A stretch of 64,000 bases of DNA from Marinobacter sediminicola. Lineage in GTDB: Bacteria > Pseudomonadota > Gammaproteobacteria > Pseudomonadales > Oleiphilaceae. The notes below the pieces were generated by a model. The model searched no databases, was not told the DNA's origin, and worked only from the letters and a program-made list of their open reading frames with translations. The stretch spans positions 186,001-250,000 of the forward strand of contig NZ_JAVIXR010000003.1 of assembly GCF_031157525.1 (NCBI RefSeq), given 5' to 3'. Below, in pieces: positions 33,180 through 42,992 of the stretch; within the stretch, counting starts at the first letter, position 1, and each line of letters opens with the position of its first letter. A program made the position numbers and the translations under genes.

Positions 33180-34134
33180 TTTCCAAACCATCCCTGATTA
33201 CTTCAACTAGGTCGATTTCTTTTTCAAATCTGGCGCAAGCTTCGATAGACAATGCATACTTAACCATTTCAATACCAGTTGGCAGCGGAACAGCAATACG
33301 CGGAAAGTCGTCTATTACCTCATAAGTTTTTACTTCCCCCAATTGCCAGCGGCGCCCGCCATAGTCATTTTCGGGATCATATCCATAATCATATAAAGCT
33401 ACTTCCCAATCATCGATAGCGGTTACGGTTTCGGCGAAAAGCTGAGCAGTCATTTCTACATGGTCATGCAAGCTTTGCCCTACAGGGGTAACTGCAGACG
33501 CCACATTAACAATACGCATAAACAGCCGGCAGCCTTCAACGTCCGCCAACTGCTCCGCTGAAGAGATTGAAACAAAAGGTTTGGCAGCAACGCGACGAGT
33601 CTTCACCTCGATGCAAGTTCCGATGAACTCGAAATCCTTCGTAGCTCTACTTGGCCCTTTCCATGCGTCAATAGCAGCGTCTGGGCCCAAGCCGGCTATA
33701 AGCTCCCTGAGAACCGCCAGCTCACCCACAAGCCCTCTCTGCTCCTCAATAGACAAACCAGCTCTACTGCCACCTCTGAGAAGATGGTGCCATCGACGGG
33801 TACGCTGTATCGCCCTATTCAGGGCGTGGTCAATGCTGTCAGCAGATTCACACGCAGAAACAACGTCCCGACAGAGCGTTTCGAATATTTCTACCTGACT
33901 TTGTTCTTTTAGAGCGAGAACAAAAGCAGGAGCTGAAGCAGATGTGCGGAAACAAACTGAGAGATTCTTTAATTTGGGAAGCTCGGGAAGAGGATCCGGC
34001 AACTGCGGAAGTCGCAACATCAAGCCTGGCATACCAAGCTCAAGTGTCACCCAAAAAAAATCGAATTGCCCTGTGGCACTCACTCGCCGGGCTTCATCCG
34101 GGGGCAGTTTGCTCCAAGGATCAGGGCTCGTCAT
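33172..34134 (-). CDS. PD-(D/E)XK motif protein (DUF4420)
   Basis: The 320-residue protein belongs to DUF4420. A PD-(D/E)XK-type nuclease core is visible: ...EQRGLVGELAVLRELI, then the acidic segment ATKDFEFIGTCIEVKTRR, where D..ExK matches the metal-binding motif. Such domains cut DNA in restriction systems. The start at MTSPDPWSK overlaps the Z1 gene stop by 14 bp, and its end overlaps the AIPR start by 8 bp, so translation is coupled. It is probably the nuclease component of the Mza-type system. Confidence 0.85.
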   Translation of the reverse strand: MTSPDPWSKLPPDEARRVSATGQFDFFWVTLELGMPGLMLRLPQLPDPLPELPKLKNLSVCFRTSASAPAFVLALKEQSQVEIFETLCRDVVSACESADSIDHALNRAIQRTRRWHHLLRGGSRAGLSIEEQRGLVGELAVLRELIAGLGPDAAIDAWKGPSRATKDFEFIGTCIEVKTRRVAAKPFVSISSAEQLADVEGCRLFMRIVNVASAVTPVGQSLHDHVEMTAQLFAETVTAIDDWEVALYDYGYDPENDYGGRRWQLGEVKTYEVIDDFPRIAVPLPTGIEMVKYALSIEACARFEKEIDLVEVIRDGLENG

Positions 34135-36856
34135 ATTCTGACTCCTGATCCTCATCTTCATCCCCAAACAACTCGGTATATCTGACTGTATTCACAACAT
34201 ACTCTACTTTTTCAGTCGGACGGGATGAAACTGGCAAACTGATACCCCAGCCGACTACAGGTGCTTGCGGTATCAAATCACGATACTTCGCTTGTGAATC
34301 TTCAGTAGGATTTTTCGGTTGAACCAAATGCAGAATAAATAGCCCTTTGGTTCTCATTTGGCGATACGCTTTATCCGGATAATTCACAACATCACCCTTG
34401 TTTTTATTATTTGCCAAACGAAAGCTCTCCTCCGCTTGAAGCGCCTCACCAGGAGCAAGCCCGGCCTTTTCAATTCCTCTTGACGCTAACCTCATGCCTT
34501 TACCACTAAATGACATATAAGCATGTTTAGGGTCGCTAATACTGACTTTTCGTTCCGCAGGTATAATCTGGAGCCCCAAGGAGCAATCTGGCTCTCCAGA
34601 TTTTTTTGATGTAATCAGAACATCCCACTTTTTGAGCTCCCCGTCGCTTCGAGCCTGAATATATTTACGGACAGGCCCAGTTTCTGTAGTGACACTTTGT
34701 TCCGCATTTCGCCAGCCGGCCAAAAACTGGTCAATGCTCTCCCAACTAATTCCTCTCCAAAGGTACCCCCATTCGGTAACTTCATGCTCAAGTTCGCCAT
34801 CAATCAAATATCCGACGAAGGATCTTGATATTGCCATGTTCGCGGTTAGATCCTCTGATGTGACGCTCACCTTAGCGGTTTCTATAAACCGGTTGGAGAG
34901 CCCTACCATCGTAGTAACTTTTCTCCCTGATCCCATCTTGTTTCTAGCCGTGACCAAAAGAGAGGCTGGGTGACTCCTGACTGCCAACCCGAACATTTTG
35001 GGAGTTGCTTTTGCTTTCTCCATTATTTTCAGCTCTTCATGAAGCTCTTCGGAGGCGTTCGCTATGAATGCATACCAATCGATCGCCTCTGGTGGCATCC
35101 AAACACGACACAAATCCTCGTACCCACCTCTGTAGCCAAACCAGCGACCCATTTGCATCAGGGTGTCATACATCATTGTATTTCGTAGAAACCAGGTGAC
35201 TGTCAATCCCTCTAATGTCAGTCCCCGGGATAACGAAAAGCCTCCGACTGCAATAACAGTCTGACCTCTTTCTCCTGCTGCAGAATAATCAAGATCATTA
35301 GCTCTACTGTTAACTTCAACAACCTTCGCAGAAGCTATACTTTCTAACAGACTCTTCTGAATGACGTCCCAGCTGAACTCAGTTTCTGAGTATTCTTGCA
35401 ACCAAACATGATATAAAGCGGCAATCTCGGGGTCTTCCAGAGCAGCAGTTCCGCGTGCGGCATTAACTCTTGCCGCATTTTTTACATACTCAAGTATTTC
35501 GTGAATGCGATTTCTTAGCTTTCCCTGAACATCAGTAAATCGACTGGCGTTCACTAACATTGAACAATGGGAAGATGCATGGCCGCGAAGGTTTCTGATT
35601 ACTCGCGCTAGCAAGAAGGTCCGTACAGCCTTTATTAAAGAATCAGGCAGGCTATCTAATTGATGATCAATTTTGTGCTTTACCGGAAGAATGTCCTCAT
35701 TATCGGTTATGTATCTTAGCCAGACTGGTTCGCCTTCCTCCGGTATGCCATCAATAAATAATTTCCGTGGCCCAAAATAATTTGTCGGCGCATCAAGACC
35801 GATGATGAAATCTCTGGGAAACAGGTCTTCATTGAACATTTCGTCATCTTGATCTGGATCGATGAAGATATTGGCAAAAGGAGTTGCAGTGTATCCGACA
35901 TAGCAGCTTCGATGGAACATACTCAACAAGTCACGGATTTGGCTATTGATCTTGGTCACCAACTTTTTATTGTACCCGGTATTTATCGAAGCATTATCAG
36001 CCTCATCATCAATTAGAATCATGGGCTGATCGATCATCTCCCGGTCACCTCTCGTGCTATTATCTCTAAGCCAGTCAAGAAGGTTCGAAAGTGTTCGGTG
36101 GTTCTTTTTAATAACAAGAACAACAGGAACTTTATATGAATCTATTTCACTAGTATTAGTTGACGCAGTTTCCTTATTAAAGTCTCTCAAAGTATTCGTC
36201 AGACTTACCGGCGTTCTGTTAGAGTCGAACTGTCCAACGCCTACCGTGTACCGCGCGCCTCCTTTTCCCTTTTCTTGGACTCTGCCAGTATCCCTGCCAA
36301 TAAACCCTTCATCGATTCTGGCCTGAGTCTGGTTTCTCAAATTGTTATGAATACCAGCAATTACTATGATCAAACGGTACCCAGCGTCTGCAGCCTTACA
36401 GATAAGGCCGGTGTAGTTCGCAGTTTTTCCGCTCTGGACGTGGCCAACAACCATTCCCCGCCTGTCCCAAGCCATCTGTTTCTTGGGGTTCCCCAGCCGG
36501 CCGAGTATTTTGTCTGTAACCTTATCTGTTGATGTGACGACGTCTCGAGGTAACCCGTTCTGTAAAAGTAACTTTTGATACCGATGCCAATAGAAAGGTT
36601 CTATAGACGCTTTTGCATCGTCTAGCCAAGGTTCGAAATCATCTCCATCTACTACTGCCCCCAATCCGGCCTTGATACCCTGTTTTGCCTCAACTTCTCT
36701 TGCAAGGTGCTCTCTTTCCTCGGTATCAATTTCCGGAGCGACCGCATTCGCCAACGCCTCAATTAATCTCCGCAGCTCCTCTTCGGTTTTCCGTGGCTGA
36801 TTGAATAAAGCTGATTCAACCACACTCATTAGCTGGTCATATTTACTGCCGCTCAT
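34121..36856 (-). CDS. Z1 domain ATPase/helicase-like restriction protein
   Basis: The 911-residue protein holds a P-loop GHVQSGKT (residues 138-145), a DEAD-type Walker B DDEAD (283-287), and YVGYTATPFAN (motif III-like), all typical of the Z1 domain (PF10593) in the middle. Z1 proteins are superfamily-2-like ATPases found with MutL-type ATPases in restriction-type defence operons. The ATG overlaps the GHKL gene stop in an ATGA junction (36853-36856). It probably translocates on or remodels DNA for the nuclease partner encoded next. Confidence 0.9.
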   Translation of the reverse strand: MSGSKYDQLMSVVESALFNQPRKTEEELRRLIEALANAVAPEIDTEEREHLAREVEAKQGIKAGLGAVVDGDDFEPWLDDAKASIEPFYWHRYQKLLLQNGLPRDVVTSTDKVTDKILGRLGNPKKQMAWDRRGMVVGHVQSGKTANYTGLICKAADAGYRLIIVIAGIHNNLRNQTQARIDEGFIGRDTGRVQEKGKGGARYTVGVGQFDSNRTPVSLTNTLRDFNKETASTNTSEIDSYKVPVVLVIKKNHRTLSNLLDWLRDNSTRGDREMIDQPMILIDDEADNASINTGYNKKLVTKINSQIRDLLSMFHRSCYVGYTATPFANIFIDPDQDDEMFNEDLFPRDFIIGLDAPTNYFGPRKLFIDGIPEEGEPVWLRYITDNEDILPVKHKIDHQLDSLPDSLIKAVRTFLLARVIRNLRGHASSHCSMLVNASRFTDVQGKLRNRIHEILEYVKNAARVNAARGTAALEDPEIAALYHVWLQEYSETEFSWDVIQKSLLESIASAKVVEVNSRANDLDYSAAGERGQTVIAVGGFSLSRGLTLEGLTVTWFLRNTMMYDTLMQMGRWFGYRGGYEDLCRVWMPPEAIDWYAFIANASEELHEELKIMEKAKATPKMFGLAVRSHPASLLVTARNKMGSGRKVTTMVGLSNRFIETAKVSVTSEDLTANMAISRSFVGYLIDGELEHEVTEWGYLWRGISWESIDQFLAGWRNAEQSVTTETGPVRKYIQARSDGELKKWDVLITSKKSGEPDCSLGLQIIPAERKVSISDPKHAYMSFSGKGMRLASRGIEKAGLAPGEALQAEESFRLANNKNKGDVVNYPDKAYRQMRTKGLFILHLVQPKNPTEDSQAKYRDLIPQAPVVGWGISLPVSSRPTEKVEYVVNTVRYTELFGDEDEDQESEYDEP

Positions 36857-38361
36857 GCATTTCCCTCGCGTAAATACTCTTCGATTATCTGTTTGGCTAC
36901 GTACCAGTTTGACCTGAGAAAAGGATGACTTTGTAAGGTGTCTGAAAGAGAACCAGCTTCCACACCATTACTGACAAGAGCATCAGCTGTCGCATAGACC
37001 ATCTGCCTCAGATCCTCTTCATCTGTCTCATCAGCCACAACCATCTCCGCGTTACCCACCAGCTCCGCGTGCAAAGTTTCAACAGGTAAACCTGAACCAA
37101 CAAGACGCAAGCATCGTTTAAAGCCGTCACGCAAGCCCTCAGGAAGCTTATCTGAATACGCCTTGAATACTGGATGATCCAAATTAGGCCGGAAGGAAAT
37201 CTCACCATCCTGTTGGACACGGTTCCAAATGGGGTGCTTGGTTTCGTCCACTAACTTTTGGCCACGCCTGCGATAGGTGCGTTTTGAGGTTCCAACAAAA
37301 CGCTCTACCACCTTTTTAAGCCGCTCTCTTACAAGGGGAGGCAGTTGAGCAGAGGCCTTCTTGACATCAATTTTCCACTCAGCATCCATCGTGTTTGGAA
37401 TGTCTACTGCTATCCGACACAACTTTGTGAGCTCCGTTTGGCGAGCCAGCCCAAGCCACCCACCAGCAATAATTAATCGATTTTCCCGGTATATATAGAG
37501 CCCCTGAGATTTGAGATAGCCCTCTGGCCCACCCGTTTCTTCCCACTCCTCACGTGTTACTTTTTTGTGGTGAGGCAGCGTGTAACAGCGAATACGAACA
37601 TTACCTTTGCTAAGCTGGAGGACTTCTTCGGGGTCTTTTTGAGTAGCAGGATGAGATGCAGCCATTGGATCTATAGGCTTGAGTTCCCGGTCGTTGAGAA
37701 ACAAAGTCAGCTTTGGATTCCGCCCTTCCAGAAACCTATGGAAAACCAGTCGAAGGTGTCGTTCTGCTCTCCCTAACTCAGCGTTTATGTAGCTGGTACG
37801 TTTAGGACGATCTTCACCAAACCCGTCTATCAGGCGATCAAGCTTTTCCCAGATAACCACCGTACCTGTCTCGCTCAATAGCTCATAGCCAGCAATGCTC
37901 TCAGGATGGTCAATTAGCTCGAGTGACCAATCGTTGCGTCGAGATATGCGGTCAAGATCCCAGCGCGCGCATGATACTTTTCCGTTTTTGCGAGTCAAAA
38001 CTGTCAAACTTCTGCACTGGGAAAAGCTAGCACTTTTAAGTCCAAGCCCGAAACGCCCCAGATCATCGATGGCCCTAACATCCTTGGGATTCTTTGAGCC
38101 AAGCCGCATGGCCTCTATAAGTTCTGTTTCAGACATGCCAGAACCATTGTCCGCTAAGGCTATTACAGGCTTCTCAACTGCAGTGCTGGCAATTAACTGA
38201 ATAGTTTTTGCTCCAGCAGATATTGAGTTATCAATAACATCTGCCAATGCAGTTTCGAGGCTGTACCCAAAGTCCCTGTGACCTTCAATCAAGGCCGCAG
38301 CATAGGGTGCAGCATCAACTTCTCGTACCGGATAGGCTTTTTTGCCTGCAACTCGTTCCAT
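36853..38361 (-). CDS. MutL/MORC-like GHKL ATPase of an antiphage operon
   Basis: The 502-residue protein has the Bergerat ATP fold: motif N with Glu36 and Asp44-Asn45 (ETALADVIDNS), DNGSG at 71-75, and GRFGLGLKSAS at 102-112. It is the MutL-like/MORC-like type seen in bacterial restriction operons rather than the mismatch repair MutL. I start at MERVAGKKAYP (38361); the longer frame starts with TTG and its extra 47 residues look non-conserved. It leads the operon, with the Z1 gene overlapping by ATGA. ATP-driven dimerisation on DNA is the expected role. Confidence 0.88.
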   Translation of the reverse strand: MERVAGKKAYPVREVDAAPYAAALIEGHRDFGYSLETALADVIDNSISAGAKTIQLIASTAVEKPVIALADNGSGMSETELIEAMRLGSKNPKDVRAIDDLGRFGLGLKSASFSQCRSLTVLTRKNGKVSCARWDLDRISRRNDWSLELIDHPESIAGYELLSETGTVVIWEKLDRLIDGFGEDRPKRTSYINAELGRAERHLRLVFHRFLEGRNPKLTLFLNDRELKPIDPMAASHPATQKDPEEVLQLSKGNVRIRCYTLPHHKKVTREEWEETGGPEGYLKSQGLYIYRENRLIIAGGWLGLARQTELTKLCRIAVDIPNTMDAEWKIDVKKASAQLPPLVRERLKKVVERFVGTSKRTYRRRGQKLVDETKHPIWNRVQQDGEISFRPNLDHPVFKAYSDKLPEGLRDGFKRCLRLVGSGLPVETLHAELVGNAEMVVADETDEEDLRQMVYATADALVSNGVEAGSLSDTLQSHPFLRSNWYVAKQIIEEYLREGNA

Positions 38362-38560
38362 AGTCTCATTTATCCTACTCGTACTTAGTCGAGGGAGGAG
38401 TGCTGGTACGTCCTCTCTAAGATCTAACCAACGCGTGATACATTGATTTAAAGTTCTCCACCCCCTAGACACACGGGCATCAAAACTCTCTCGGCAAACC
38501 AATACTGCTTGATAAACGATCCCGTTCCAAGCTATGAATGTAGCTCACTCTTAGTCTTTA

Positions 38561-38575
38561 GTAACAAATAGTTAC
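38561..38575. promoter_or_regulatory. Inverted repeat upstream of the defence operon
   Basis: GTAAC-N5-GTTAC (38561-38575) lies in the 253-bp A+T-rich gap upstream of the GHKL ATPase gene. It could be an operator for an unlinked repressor. I found no regulator gene in the operon and no better motif in this gap. Confidence 0.25.
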
Positions 38576-38614
38576 CGGGCACAACGGCATTTCACTTTCC
38601 CATATGCATTAACT

Positions 38615-39244
38615 TTAAATCGAAAACTTGGCATCAATATTTGTGACGGGATCGATAAGACCACGCTTATGAAAAACCCCATTCACCCAATACTCATCCC
38701 GCCCCGGCCTGCGATCTGCAGTCTGCCAAGTGGTTATCTTCTCAAGCCCGGGTAATGCACCTGCCCAGCGTTCAAGCTGAGCCTCTGTTGCATCGGTAAA
38801 GTGCCGGCCATTGTGTTCGCGCTGCCCTTCTCCTCTTTTGAAACTCAGGTATAAAACGCCGCCTGGCTTCATGGCTTGCCATAGTTGGGAGAGTGCTTGG
38901 GGTATCTGCTGCCCGGGGAGGTGGAGCAAGCTGGCACAGGCCCAGATGCCATCGTAGGCCTGATGTTCAGTAACCTGGCTAAATGTGCGAACAGAAACCG
39001 GGTGGCTTATGGCTTTGGTTGCCAGGGCAGCCAGTTTTTCGGAGGCATCAAACGCCGTAACGCGGTAGCCATGGGCCAGAAACTCGCGGGAGTCCCGCCC
39101 TGAGCCACAGCCTGCGTCCAGAATGTGTGCGTTTTCAGGGAGGTGTGGCAAAAATGCATCGTACAGTGCGGACATATCTACATGCAGCGTTTCGTCTATA
39201 AACTGCTGCGCGTGCGCGTTGTAGTAGGCAACCGATTGGCTCAT
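38615..39244 (-). CDS. Class I SAM-dependent methyltransferase (TehB-like)
   Basis: The 209-residue protein has the SAM-binding core HILDAGCGSGRDSREF (motif I), then AFDASEKLAALA (motif II acidic residue) and AMKPGGVLYLSFKRG (post-motif). The C-terminal DEYWVNGVFHKR is shared with small methyltransferases often encoded next to restriction or helicase genes. The target is unknown; a small molecule is more likely than DNA. I start at MSQSVAYYNAHA (39244). It is downstream of the c-di-GMP genes on the same strand, and could belong to the island edge. Confidence 0.85.
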   Translation of the reverse strand: MSQSVAYYNAHAQQFIDETLHVDMSALYDAFLPHLPENAHILDAGCGSGRDSREFLAHGYRVTAFDASEKLAALATKAISHPVSVRTFSQVTEHQAYDGIWACASLLHLPGQQIPQALSQLWQAMKPGGVLYLSFKRGEGQREHNGRHFTDATEAQLERWAGALPGLEKITTWQTADRRPGRDEYWVNGVFHKRGLIDPVTNIDAKFSI

Positions 39245-39293
39245 GCCGAGAAGCGCCCTTTTGATTATCAACGAAGATCAGTGCACGACCAGT

Positions 39294-41261
39294 CTAGTCG
39301 TCGGTATTGGAAATTGGCAGGTCATGCTCACTGATAAAATACCGGTTCTTGCCCGCTCGCTTCGCTTCATACATGGCTGCATCGGCACTTTGCATAAGGC
39401 CTTCGTTGGTAATTCCAGCACCGCGAGCAACCACAATTCCAATACTCACACTCACCCGAGCAACCCCTTCGGGCATATAAACGGGCGCTGCAACTGCCTG
39501 AATAATCTTTTCAGCCACTGTTGTGGCATTTTCCGGTGAGGAGACTTCCGGTAGCAATACGATGAACTCGTCTCCACCCATACGCGCCACTGTGTCTGTC
39601 TCACGAATGCTGCTCTGCAGCCTCGCCCCGATTTCTTTTAAAAGGCTATCACCAGCATCGTGGCCAAGGGTGTCGTTCACTTCTTTAAAGTGGTCAAGAT
39701 CAAGGAACATCAGCCCAAGATAGCGGGAATGACGCCTTGAGAGCGCAATAGCCAGGCTCAACCGATCGTCCAAAGCTCGCCGGTTGGGAAGGTCAGTCAA
39801 AATATCCTGATACGCGAGTGTGTGAATTTTCTCCTGGTACTTTTTCATCTCGGAGAAATCCTGGAATGAGATCACCACCCCCTCATCGCCAGTATCGCTG
39901 GTTAGCGGAGCAGCATTCAGGATCACCGGAATGGTGGCCTTATCTTTTCGGCGAAACTCCTCGTCTTTACTGCGGTATAGCTCGCGGGTATTCATCACGT
40001 TGAGGATGGAACAGCTGGTTTCATCTCCCTCATGCACGTGGAATACATCGTGCCCTTGTTTGGTGACCATTTCCTCGGAACTCCAGCCCAAAATTCGCTC
40101 AGCTTCCGGGTTGATATAGGTAACAACACCCTCGCTATCCATAACGATCAGGCCATCTCCAAGCACGCTGGAGATTTTCCAGAAGCGCCGGGCCTGCTGT
40201 GCGTTTTCGCGCCTTAGCTGGCGGCGATTGTGGAGGGAAAACTGGAAATAGAACGTCACCACTAATATCAGCACCACACCAATCAGGTAAAAACCAACTA
40301 CCCATGGGTGCGTAAAAAGTGCGTTCGTCGGTAGTGTGCTTGAGGGTAAAAACGCAACAGCCTTCCAGGCGTAATCCTCACTTCCTTCTGATGAATCCAG
40401 CCCCAGAAGCGGGTGAACCGTTTCAAACACAAAGAGGCCTGCCGGCGTATCAATATGGCCACTTTCACTTTGTGATATGTGTTCCCATGCTTTCGGATAC
40501 TCTCGCTGAAATGCAGAAGGCAAGCCAAACATGAAGCCCCACTCGTCGTTTTCATCCGGAGCAGATAACACGCCACCCTCGCTGTTAAGCAAAAATGCCG
40601 GGTAGGTTTCCCCCATGCTCTGCCTGAAGGTGTCCAGAAGCGACTGGCCTAGCATATTGAGAATTACAGTACCTTGCTTTTGGCCACCATCACCAAACAC
40701 TGGTACACCAAACCGAACCATAGGCAGGTAGGGGGATTCGACCTGGCCGTTCTCAACATTCAAATCGAGAGGGGATACGTACACATTGCCCTCAGGCATG
40801 GCCAAGGTGCCAGTGAAATAGTAACGGGTGCCCTTAGACTGCAGTTGGCCATCAGGGGTAGTTACGCTGCTACCGGATGAATAATCCAGCCGAACCAACT
40901 CAGTTCCATCAACGTCGAGAAAGCGAATCTGGTTGTAGATTGATTTTTGCTCGAGCAGGACACGAAACACCTGCTTAAGCCGCACTTTGTCAATGTCAGC
41001 GCGAGATTGATTGAACGCCTCGGTCGCTGGCAGTTTTGACACTGTGCGCAGGTCATTCGCGGCGTAATCATAGATTTGGGTGAGTAGCCCGGAGGTGAGC
41101 CTAACTTTGGCCTGCTCAGCAATTTTTAAATCCGCGAGCTGTTCGCTTGCCTGATAGGTTAATGCACCATAAACAACAGCTGTAAATGCCACTGCGCAGA
41201 GAAGGCCCGTGATCAAGGCCGATTTAACATACCCTTGTTCTTTTATTCCGATACCTGACAT
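39294..41261 (-). CDS. dCACHE-PAS-GGDEF diguanylate cyclase
   Basis: The 655-residue membrane sensor makes c-di-GMP. In order: membrane helix 13-35, periplasmic dCACHE-like sensor ~36-317, membrane helix 318-340, PAS domain ~363-475, GGDEF domain with intact GGDEF at 562-566. A product-inhibition site RETD (553-556) sits five residues before it, so feedback by c-di-GMP is expected. The start is ATG 41261 with GGAAA upstream; the longer frame begins with TTG inside the neighbouring HD-GYP gene. It follows that phosphodiesterase gene by 52 bp, so opposing activities are co-transcribed. Confidence 0.9.
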   Translation of the reverse strand: MSGIGIKEQGYVKSALITGLLCAVAFTAVVYGALTYQASEQLADLKIAEQAKVRLTSGLLTQIYDYAANDLRTVSKLPATEAFNQSRADIDKVRLKQVFRVLLEQKSIYNQIRFLDVDGTELVRLDYSSGSSVTTPDGQLQSKGTRYYFTGTLAMPEGNVYVSPLDLNVENGQVESPYLPMVRFGVPVFGDGGQKQGTVILNMLGQSLLDTFRQSMGETYPAFLLNSEGGVLSAPDENDEWGFMFGLPSAFQREYPKAWEHISQSESGHIDTPAGLFVFETVHPLLGLDSSEGSEDYAWKAVAFLPSSTLPTNALFTHPWVVGFYLIGVVLILVVTFYFQFSLHNRRQLRRENAQQARRFWKISSVLGDGLIVMDSEGVVTYINPEAERILGWSSEEMVTKQGHDVFHVHEGDETSCSILNVMNTRELYRSKDEEFRRKDKATIPVILNAAPLTSDTGDEGVVISFQDFSEMKKYQEKIHTLAYQDILTDLPNRRALDDRLSLAIALSRRHSRYLGLMFLDLDHFKEVNDTLGHDAGDSLLKEIGARLQSSIRETDTVARMGGDEFIVLLPEVSSPENATTVAEKIIQAVAAPVYMPEGVARVSVSIGIVVARGAGITNEGLMQSADAAMYEAKRAGKNRYFISEHDLPISNTDD

Positions 41262-41313
41262 GTGTTTCCAAAAGTGCTTTATTAAAAAGAATGGAAGGGC
41301 TGACTCAGTAATC

Positions 41314-42654
41314 TCAATCGTTCTCTTCGGGATCAAGCGCTGGTGTAGTAGCGGCTACAATCAAACCGTCCCTCACAAAATCCCGCAAAACAATACCATA
41401 GGTGCCATCCGGCACCTCTTTGGATATATGAAAAACCTGATCTCTCTCGTCTGTTGGGCCGGTTTTCAGGTCCAGCATCCTGGCCGGTGTCACTGGTAAT
41501 TTATGGGCATTCCGTACCATCAATACCTTGGGTTTGAGCTTATGGTCAGGATCACTCTCTACTACTATCCCTACCTCTCCATTCATCATTTCAACAATGG
41601 AGCCAGGTGGGTAAATCCCTATCATCTGGATAAACGCATCGGCCAGTTCCGCATCAAACTGAGTTCCGCGATTCTTGTGAATAATTTCTAACGCATGCAT
41701 GGATGCCAGGGCTTTTTGGTACACCCGCTTACTGGTGATTGCATCGTAGGTGTCTACCAATGAAATGATCTTCGCAAAATAAGGGATTTTTTCAGCCGGC
41801 AGGCCCCGCGGGTACCCTTGGCCATCCACTCGTTCATGATGAGAAAAGGCAACATCCACGGCGGAATGCAGCGCAGCGCCCGTGCTCATCAGTATGGTTC
41901 GGCCATGAACTGCGTGGTTTTTCATCAAATCAAATTCGTCGGCGGTCAGGCGCCCTGGTTTGTTCAGAACTTCGTTCGGTATTTTGGTTTTACCCACATC
42001 GTGCAGCAGGCCGCACAACGCCAGGTTCTGAATTTCACCCTTTATCATGCCCAGTGATTTGCCAAACGCAGCCGCCAGTATGGACACGTTGATGCAATGC
42101 TCTGCGGTGTATTCATCCTGGTTTTTGATTCTGGTGAGCAGCATCAAGGCGTTCTCATTACGTAGAACGCTCTCCACACAACTGTTCACAACCGCTCGCG
42201 CGTTGTTGATGTCCAGAGCACGGCTTACCCGCAAGCCAGACATGATGGATTTGGCCGTATCTTGAGCCTCTTCAAATCGCATGCTGACGGTTTGAAGCTC
42301 ACGGCCCACACTCACTTGATTAATATAGGAAACCCGCTTTCTCGGAATAACCCGAGCCGAGCCGGGTTGCGGTGTTTTTGCCTGTTGTTTTTTGCTTTTG
42401 AAAAAACCGGTAAGGCGATTGGAGCCGGGCTTTTTTTCTATGGGCTCGCGGTGTCTTTCAGCCACGCCCTGTATAAACACATACTCACACTGGCGGCGCA
42501 CAGCGTGCAGCTGTGTCATATCGTTGATGATAAACCCCTGAACCAGGAAGTCTGTGTCTTCCCAGGGTCTATCCAGTCGGATGACGTGCATTCCGACTTC
42601 CAGGTCAGCGACATCGACCTGGGTTTCAATAAGCTCAACGTATGTGCCGCGCAT
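41314..42654 (-). CDS. DUF3391-HD-GYP c-di-GMP phosphodiesterase
   Basis: The 446-residue protein begins with a DUF3391 domain (residues ~10-130, EVGMHVIRLDRPW..) and then a full HD-GYP domain with His218-Asp219 (GLLHDVGKTKIPNEVL) and HHERVDGQGYP (272-282), the GYP signature. HD-GYP enzymes hydrolyse c-di-GMP to pGpG or GMP. It is cytoplasmic, with no membrane segment. Co-direction with the cyclase gene 52 bp downstream suggests a matched pair controlling motility or biofilm. Confidence 0.92.
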   Translation of the reverse strand: MRGTYVELIETQVDVADLEVGMHVIRLDRPWEDTDFLVQGFIINDMTQLHAVRRQCEYVFIQGVAERHREPIEKKPGSNRLTGFFKSKKQQAKTPQPGSARVIPRKRVSYINQVSVGRELQTVSMRFEEAQDTAKSIMSGLRVSRALDINNARAVVNSCVESVLRNENALMLLTRIKNQDEYTAEHCINVSILAAAFGKSLGMIKGEIQNLALCGLLHDVGKTKIPNEVLNKPGRLTADEFDLMKNHAVHGRTILMSTGAALHSAVDVAFSHHERVDGQGYPRGLPAEKIPYFAKIISLVDTYDAITSKRVYQKALASMHALEIIHKNRGTQFDAELADAFIQMIGIYPPGSIVEMMNGEVGIVVESDPDHKLKPKVLMVRNAHKLPVTPARMLDLKTGPTDERDQVFHISKEVPDGTYGIVLRDFVRDGLIVAATTPALDPEEND

Positions 42655-42758
42655 GAGTTTTTCTCAAATGTGAAATTTCCAACATCAGCGCCAGGCAGTT
42701 TATATGTAAAACGTGCTTTGGGTCTGTTAAAAACGGTTAAAACCTGTACAGTTTCACG

Positions 42759-42992
42759 CTATACCTCCACAGCAGGCTCGAGTTTGTCGACCGTCAACTT
42801 CGCCAAAATAGACAACTCATCCGGGCGCTGGTTGGCATAGGCAATGATTTGCTGCTTCATGCTACGAGCCCAGAATTTTTGAAGGTGGTCGGCTGCTACA
42901 TCGGTTACCTTTTCGTCGTCACCATGGTGCAGGTTATTGGCGATTATCTGGTCGAGCATCTTAATCAGGTTGTTCAACTGCTGATCACTCAC
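42759..42992 (-). CDS. fdsD: Formate dehydrogenase delta subunit
   Basis: FdsD is a small subunit needed for maturation or stability of NAD+-dependent molybdenum formate dehydrogenase. The 77-residue protein has the family pattern: LNNLIKMLDQIIANN at the start, VADHLQKFWARSMKQQIIAY in the middle, and LSILAKLTVDKL near the end. It overlaps the fdhD stop by 4 bp (ATGA) as the last gene of the fds operon. Confidence 0.92.
   Translation of the reverse strand: MSDQQLNNLIKMLDQIIANNLHHGDDEKVTDVAADHLQKFWARSMKQQIIAYANQRPDELSILAKLTVDKLEPAVEV

Noticed and set aside
28401..38600. Attachment-site repeats or an integrase bounding the defence island
   Set aside because: I saw no tRNA, integrase or convincing direct repeat at either edge, so the island cannot be called an integrated element from sequence alone.
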